A DNA stretch of 36,243 bases from Deferribacteraceae bacterium (GTDB lineage: Bacteria > Chrysiogenota > Deferribacteres > Deferribacterales > Deferrivibrionaceae). A program made the position numbers and the translations under genes. Each line of letters opens with the position of its first letter. The first letter of the stretch is position 1. The stretch is from positions 1-36,243 of the forward strand of contig JAIHAR010000020.1 of assembly GCA_020054865.1 (NCBI GenBank). The letters run 5' to 3'. The notes below the pieces were generated by a model, which saw nothing but the letters and a program-made list of their open reading frames with translations, ran no database searches and was not told where the DNA came from. Positions 32,349 through 36,243 of this stretch are shown piece by piece.

Positions 32349-33029
32349 TTACTCCTCAACTATGTAGTCAAAAATAGCATATACTACAAAAGTAAACACA
32401 AGGTCAAATGAAACTATTAATTTAATCCATCTAAATGCATCACTTATCTCATCCCCTTTGATAAAAATATTGATGGATTGAATAGCGGCAAGTATTACGG
32501 GAATCATAAGGGGCAACAATAATATAGGGAGCATCACTTCCCTCGTCCTTGACTTTACGGATATGATTGAAAAAAGTGTCCCCAGGACTGAAAATCCATA
32601 TGTTCCAAGTATAAAGACAGAGATCGAAAGCAGTGTATATTTAAAAATATTTACATTATAAAATACCGTAAAAATAGGTATTGTGACAAATTCCATAAAA
32701 ATGAGAAATGTAAAATTTGACAATACCTTACCGAAAAAGATAGCGCTTTTGTCAACAGGCGCAAGCAGTAAGGCGTTTAAGTTGCCGCCATTTATTTCGC
32801 TCATCATAGATTTGTTAAGCCCAAGAATACCTGCAAACACAATTGCCATCCACAAAATTCCGCCTACAAGGTCGATTTTATATTCAGCACCGGGTTCAAA
32901 AATAAAGCTGAAAACAATCACAGTAAGTAGAGAAAATATCAGCATCGAGTTGATGACTTCCTTGGACTTCATCTCCAGCATTATATCTTTTTCAAAAATG
33001 TAGTAGATAGTTTTAAAATATTTTTTCAC
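32349..33029 (-). CDS. ccmB: Heme exporter membrane subunit CcmB
   Basis: A 226-residue integral membrane protein with six helices. EKDIMLEMKSKEVINSMLIF near the start, then LWMAIVFAGILGLNKSMMSE and NALLLAPVDKSAIFFGKVLS, and VMLPILLLPLMIPVILAAIQ, match CcmB, the permease of the CcmAB ABC module. Translation starts at GTG 33029, 3 bases after the ccmA stop. The ribosome site GGAG lies inside the last codons of ccmA. Confidence 0.93.
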   Translation of the reverse strand: MKKYFKTIYYIFEKDIMLEMKSKEVINSMLIFSLLTVIVFSFIFEPGAEYKIDLVGGILWMAIVFAGILGLNKSMMSEINGGNLNALLLAPVDKSAIFFGKVLSNFTFLIFMEFVTIPIFTVFYNVNIFKYTLLSISVFILGTYGFSVLGTLFSIISVKSRTREVMLPILLLPLMIPVILAAIQSINIFIKGDEISDAFRWIKLIVSFDLVFTFVVYAIFDYIVEE

Positions 33030-33032
33030 AAA

Positions 33033-33767
33033 TCAGTTCTCCAATGTAGAAATATAAATATCCTCAAATTCAGCTTCAGGCAGTCTTTCTTTTTCTTCAA
33101 AAAGAGCAAGTTCACCCTTTTTCATTATCGCAACTTTTGATGCAAGGTCAAAACCCCTGCTTAAATTGTGCGTTACCATTATGATTGTTTTGTTGTTTTT
33201 AAATTGTTCTTTAAGAATATTTGTCAATATAAATGATGCATGCTGATCAAGACCTGTGTATGGCTCATCAAGAAGTATGATGTCAGGGTCGTGAATCAAT
33301 GCCCTTGCGATGGAAAGCCTCTGGAGCATCCCCCTTGAATACCCTCTGACGTAGTCATTTTTTCTGCCTGTAAGTTCTACCTTATTCAAAATAGTTTCAA
33401 CTTTGACTTCAATATCCTGTACACCATATATTTTTGCGTAGAATTTAAGATTATCATATGCTGAGAGATTTTCGTAAAGAAATGGGAGATGGGATATTAC
33501 ACCAAATGTTTTTCGAAATTCATCCGGTTGTTTTCCAAGATCAATACCATTAAAATATACCTTACCTTTTGTAGGTCGTGTTTGGGCTGAAAGTATTTTT
33601 AAAAGTGTAGATTTTCCGGCGCCATTTGGACCAAAAACAGAAAGGAAGTCCCCTTTTTTCAAAACAAAGGAGACACCCTTAAGTGCATCAATATGTCCGT
33701 AACTTTTTTTTACGCCGTCTAACTTAATAAAATCACTGTTTGTTTCTTTTGAATGGGAAAATTCCAT
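33033..33767 (-). CDS. ccmA: Heme exporter ATPase CcmA
   Basis: A 244-residue ABC ATPase. Walker A FGPNGAGKSTLLKIL is near 45-59, the signature RGYSRGMLQRLSIARAL (SRGMLQR in place of SGGQ, usual for CcmA) near 137-153, Walker B DIILLDEPYTGLDQHA after it, and the switch histidine in MVTHNL. With CcmB it powers release of heme-loaded CcmE from CcmC. Its ATG lies 35 bases inside the end of ccmF, preceded by AGGCGGAT. The first 15 residues are polar and not conserved. Confidence 0.93.
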   Translation of the reverse strand: MEFSHSKETNSDFIKLDGVKKSYGHIDALKGVSFVLKKGDFLSVFGPNGAGKSTLLKILSAQTRPTKGKVYFNGIDLGKQPDEFRKTFGVISHLPFLYENLSAYDNLKFYAKIYGVQDIEVKVETILNKVELTGRKNDYVRGYSRGMLQRLSIARALIHDPDIILLDEPYTGLDQHASFILTNILKEQFKNNKTIIMVTHNLSRGFDLASKVAIMKKGELALFEEKERLPEAEFEDIYISTLEN

Positions 33768-35649
33768 GTAATCCGCCTAACACCATTATAGCACAACCTA
33801 TCCATATCCACACGATAAAAGGCTCATAAACAGCCTGGATACCGATTATATTTTCTGGTTTTGAGTAGGATGCAAGTATAAGATATAAATCCCCTTTTGC
33901 TTCGGTGTATATTGACACTTCTGCAAAAGGCTCTTTGTGATTGTTATAAAATCTCCTTTCCGGAGTCATCGTTATGATATATTTTCCATTTTCATAGACT
34001 TTAACAGGGGAATAAACAGAGACATAGTTTTGCTTTTCTTTTATTACGAGATCGCCAACCTTTAGTTCATATTTATAGAATGAGATCGTTTCTCCAGGTG
34101 CCACAACCTTATCTACAGAAACGTTATAAAAAGAAGAGGCTATTACCCCGTAAGATAACACAACTAAACCAAAGTGAATTATTAAGGCTCCGTAAAGCCT
34201 GCTATTACGGTAAATAATACTGATTCCGTTTTTTATGATGCCCCTAAAAATTTGCAGAAGTATGGTAAATAGCGAGAATGAAGTGAAGGCAAAAAGTACA
34301 AGTGGTATAATGTCAGTAAATCCGTATGCGTATATCCCTGCGGTTGCAATTATCATAAATAAAAATGAAGGCCAGAGATTTTTAATAATGTCATTAAGTT
34401 TTGTATTTCCATAAGGCAAAAGGGGACATATTCCGCTGATAAGGATTATTAGCATGAAAAATGGCGTGGAGACTTTATTGTAGTATGGTATACCAACTGT
34501 CAATTTGCTCGGGAAAAGTTGAGTCAATATTGGCAATGTTGTTCCAAAAAGTATAACAACCATCAGTGCAACAAAAAGCCAGTTTGTAATATAAAACATC
34601 CCTTCTTTTGAAAATATGGAATAGTTTGTTTCTTCTTTTAGATATTTCAGATTGGTAAAAAGATAATATAAAAATCCGATAGCTGTTGCTATAATCATTA
34701 TTATAAAGAATGGTCCAAGCGCTGATTTTCCGAAACTGTGTACAGAATCAATTACCCCGCTTCTTGTCAAAAATGTACCGAAAATACAGAGTTCATAAGT
34801 GACTAATATTAAAATGTACGACCAGATTTTTAGTTTTTCCTTTCTTTCATACATGATGGCTGAATGCAAAAAGGCAGTACCAGTAAGCCATGGCAGCAGT
34901 GATGCGTTTTCCACAGGGTCCCATGCCCAGTATCCGCCCCAGCCAAGCTCTACATATGCCCATTGACCACCAAGAACAATACCTATTGTAAGAAATATCC
35001 AGCTTAAGATTGACCAACCTCTGGTGTTTTTTACCCAGTGGCTGGAGTTATCGTTGCTTACAAGTGAGCCAAATGCATGGGCAAGTGGCAGTGTAAAAAG
35101 TACGAAGCCAAGGTAAAGTGTAGGTGGGTGATACAGCATCCCGGGGTTTTGAAGCAGTGGGTTCATGCCAAGACCGTCTGCAGGGAAAAAATCGAGTTCC
35201 TTGAAAGGGTTTGTTACAAAATTTGTCAAAACAAAAAAGAATCCGCTTGTAAGAGCAAGTGCAAAAAATGTTGCTGCCTTGTATCTTAAACTGTAATTTT
35301 TTATTCTTAAAGCCTCAATGGATGAAAATACCGCGATCAGCCATCCCCAGAATAAAAGAGAGCCGGCCTGTCCAGCCCAGAATGCACTGATTTTGTAAAT
35401 AAATGGAAGCTTACTATCAGTATACTGAGCTACATATTCAATCTTAAAGTATTCGGTTGCCAGTGCATATACAAGGACAACAGATGCAAGGGTAATTAAA
35501 ATTGTCTGAATGTGAATGAAAAGAGTTCCATATTTGTCTACTACTTTGGATTCTTTGTTAAACGAAGAACCAAAAAGGATCACGGCAATTGCCGCGCTGA
35601 TTAGACCCAAAAACTGCAATAAAAAACCAAGATTGCCCATAAATTTCAT
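33733..35649 (-). CDS. ccmF: Cytochrome c heme lyase subunit CcmF
   Basis: A 638-residue polytopic protein that transfers heme from CcmE to apocytochrome c. The family signature GLGMNPLLQNPGMLYHPPTL is at 159-178 and the WWD motif GWGGYWAWDPVENASLLPWL at 236-255, with WAGQAGSLLFWGWLIAVFSS at 91-110. The large periplasmic loop near the C-terminus (about 505-605) ends in a last helix. Length is as in E. coli CcmF (647). The ribosome site AGGAGAT precedes the ATG. The AT-rich gap of 95 bases to ccmE holds no gene. Confidence 0.97.
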   Translation of the reverse strand: MKFMGNLGFLLQFLGLISAAIAVILFGSSFNKESKVVDKYGTLFIHIQTILITLASVVLVYALATEYFKIEYVAQYTDSKLPFIYKISAFWAGQAGSLLFWGWLIAVFSSIEALRIKNYSLRYKAATFFALALTSGFFFVLTNFVTNPFKELDFFPADGLGMNPLLQNPGMLYHPPTLYLGFVLFTLPLAHAFGSLVSNDNSSHWVKNTRGWSILSWIFLTIGIVLGGQWAYVELGWGGYWAWDPVENASLLPWLTGTAFLHSAIMYERKEKLKIWSYILILVTYELCIFGTFLTRSGVIDSVHSFGKSALGPFFIIMIIATAIGFLYYLFTNLKYLKEETNYSIFSKEGMFYITNWLFVALMVVILFGTTLPILTQLFPSKLTVGIPYYNKVSTPFFMLIILISGICPLLPYGNTKLNDIIKNLWPSFLFMIIATAGIYAYGFTDIIPLVLFAFTSFSLFTILLQIFRGIIKNGISIIYRNSRLYGALIIHFGLVVLSYGVIASSFYNVSVDKVVAPGETISFYKYELKVGDLVIKEKQNYVSVYSPVKVYENGKYIITMTPERRFYNNHKEPFAEVSIYTEAKGDLYLILASYSKPENIIGIQAVYEPFIVWIWIGCAIMVLGGLHGIFPFKRNKQ

Positions 35650-35744
35650 CTCCTAAAAATTTTTACGTTTAGATACTTAAAAAAAATAAAAGTTCAATAT
35701 TAAAATTATTCTAAATTACTTTGCAATATTAATATATTTGAATA

Positions 35745-36149
35745 TTATTGCTTTTCCACCTCGGCTTCATATTTTGAAGGGCATTTGGCAAGCAGTGTAC
35801 TTGCATTGAAGGTGTTGGTATCTTTATGGTATTTCCCCTCTACAATTACCTGGACATCCTCGGTGAATGCATCCGGGATAATCCCATTATAAACAACATT
35901 CATCTGTTTGCCGGTACCATCTGCCATAACAAATTCAAGATGCTGATTTTTTGCATCTTTGACTATTGTTCCTTTTACAACATCACCGCTTACCCTAATT
36001 CCTTTGGCTTCATATTTTGTCGGATCTTTTATGAGTTCATGCACTTCAAGATAGTATACTCCGCTTTGTTTAAATCCTGAAGAGATAAGATAAAATACAG
36101 CTACTACCACTATAATGCCAATTGCAACAAGTTTTGTTCCTTTTTTCAT
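35745..36149 (-). CDS. ccmE: Heme chaperone CcmE, CxxxY variant
   Basis: A 134-residue periplasmic heme chaperone with an N-terminal anchor (KLVAIGIIVVVAVFYLISSG, 6-25) and an OB-fold: YLEVHELIKDPTKYEAKGIR, the EFVMADGTGKQMNVVYNG strand pair and VIVEGKY. Classical CcmE binds heme covalently through His in HDENY. Here the site reads LLAKCPSKY, so the ligand is Cys123 in C-x-x-x-Y (123-127). This is the variant reported for archaea and some anaerobic bacteria that use System I without CcmH. The tail after it is short, as in that variant. AGGGG precedes the ATG. It is the first gene of the minus-strand ccm cluster. Confidence 0.93.
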   Translation of the reverse strand: MKKGTKLVAIGIIVVVAVFYLISSGFKQSGVYYLEVHELIKDPTKYEAKGIRVSGDVVKGTIVKDAKNQHLEFVMADGTGKQMNVVYNGIIPDAFTEDVQVIVEGKYHKDTNTFNASTLLAKCPSKYEAEVEKQ

Positions 36150-36243
36150 ATATACCCCTTTTTAGTTGACAAATTAATTTACTCTATTTATTTTCTATGA
36201 GATTTATACAAAAAAAAGGTTCAATGCAATGGAAAATTTAACT

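Noticed and set aside
35650-35744. Promoter or terminator between ccmE and ccmF (TTGCAA-N16-TTTAAT on the minus strand)
   Set aside because: The region is so AT-rich that weak matches are expected by chance; no stable hairpin is present.
36203-36229. ccmE promoter TTGCAT-N15-TATAAA on the minus strand
   Set aside because: The spacer is short, both boxes are imperfect and the region is AT-rich; the window ends close by.

Overview
The window is AT-rich chromosomal DNA from a Gram-negative, flagellated bacterium. It encodes an L- and P-ring flagellum, lipoproteins with lipoboxes, sigma-54- and sigma-28-type promoters, and a System I cytochrome c maturation locus with a CxxxY-type CcmE. This mix, together with a GH57-based glycogen operon, fits the Deferribacterota (Deferribacter/Calditerrivibrio-like) or a related deep-branching anaerobic lineage. 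The placement is inferred from gene content only; there is no rRNA here.

Layout. 1-2330: the N-terminus of an STT3/glycosyltransferase-39-like membrane protein (minus strand, cut by the window edge), a DUF486 membrane protein (plus), and a translationally coupled RimI-like acetyltransferase/DUF2156 pair (minus). 2331-2452: two divergent sigma-70 promoters. 2453-16363: one tightly packed eight-gene plus-strand operon for glycogen/alpha-glucan metabolism. In order it holds glycogen phosphorylase, a sugar nucleotidyltransferase fused to a degenerate phosphomannomutase, a GH57 amylopullulanase-like hydrolase, a GH57 4-alpha-glucanotransferase, a GalT-family nucleotidylyltransferase, glycogen synthase, a Rho_N+DUF4912 protein and a GH57/DUF1957 branching-type enzyme. 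It ends in an octamer tandem repeat and an intrinsic terminator.

16479-19092 (minus strand): a compact ECF-sigma locus. In transcription order it has a small Gly-rich exported protein (probably with an AUA start), a hairpin, an ECF sigma factor, a one-TM anti-sigma-like protein whose outer domain is an AMPK/CBM48-type E-set fold, a lipoprotein that appears to carry a second diverged copy of that fold, and a larger exported helical and Gly-rich protein. Near-identical promoters (TGTAACCTTTTTGAT followed by CAGTT at the same distance) precede the two exported Gly-rich proteins, so the locus looks like a self-contained autoregulated signalling unit. It is the least explained part of the window.

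19111-31543 (plus strand): flagellar genes in two blocks. A sigma-54-type promoter precedes an unknown lipoprotein followed by flgF, flgG, flgA, flgH, flgI and a short flgJ (rod, P-ring, L-ring). A textbook sigma-28 promoter precedes flgM, flgN, flgK, a giant flgL (1234 aa), fliW and csrA (late genes and the CsrA/FliW switch). 31544-36149 (minus strand): cytochrome c maturation genes ccmE, ccmF, ccmA, ccmB, ccmC and a tiny ccmD. CcmE has the variant C-x-x-x-Y heme-attachment site and no CcmH is present in the window.

There is no tRNA, rRNA, CRISPR array, insertion sequence or prophage that I can see, and no gene-free stretch longer than 300 bases.
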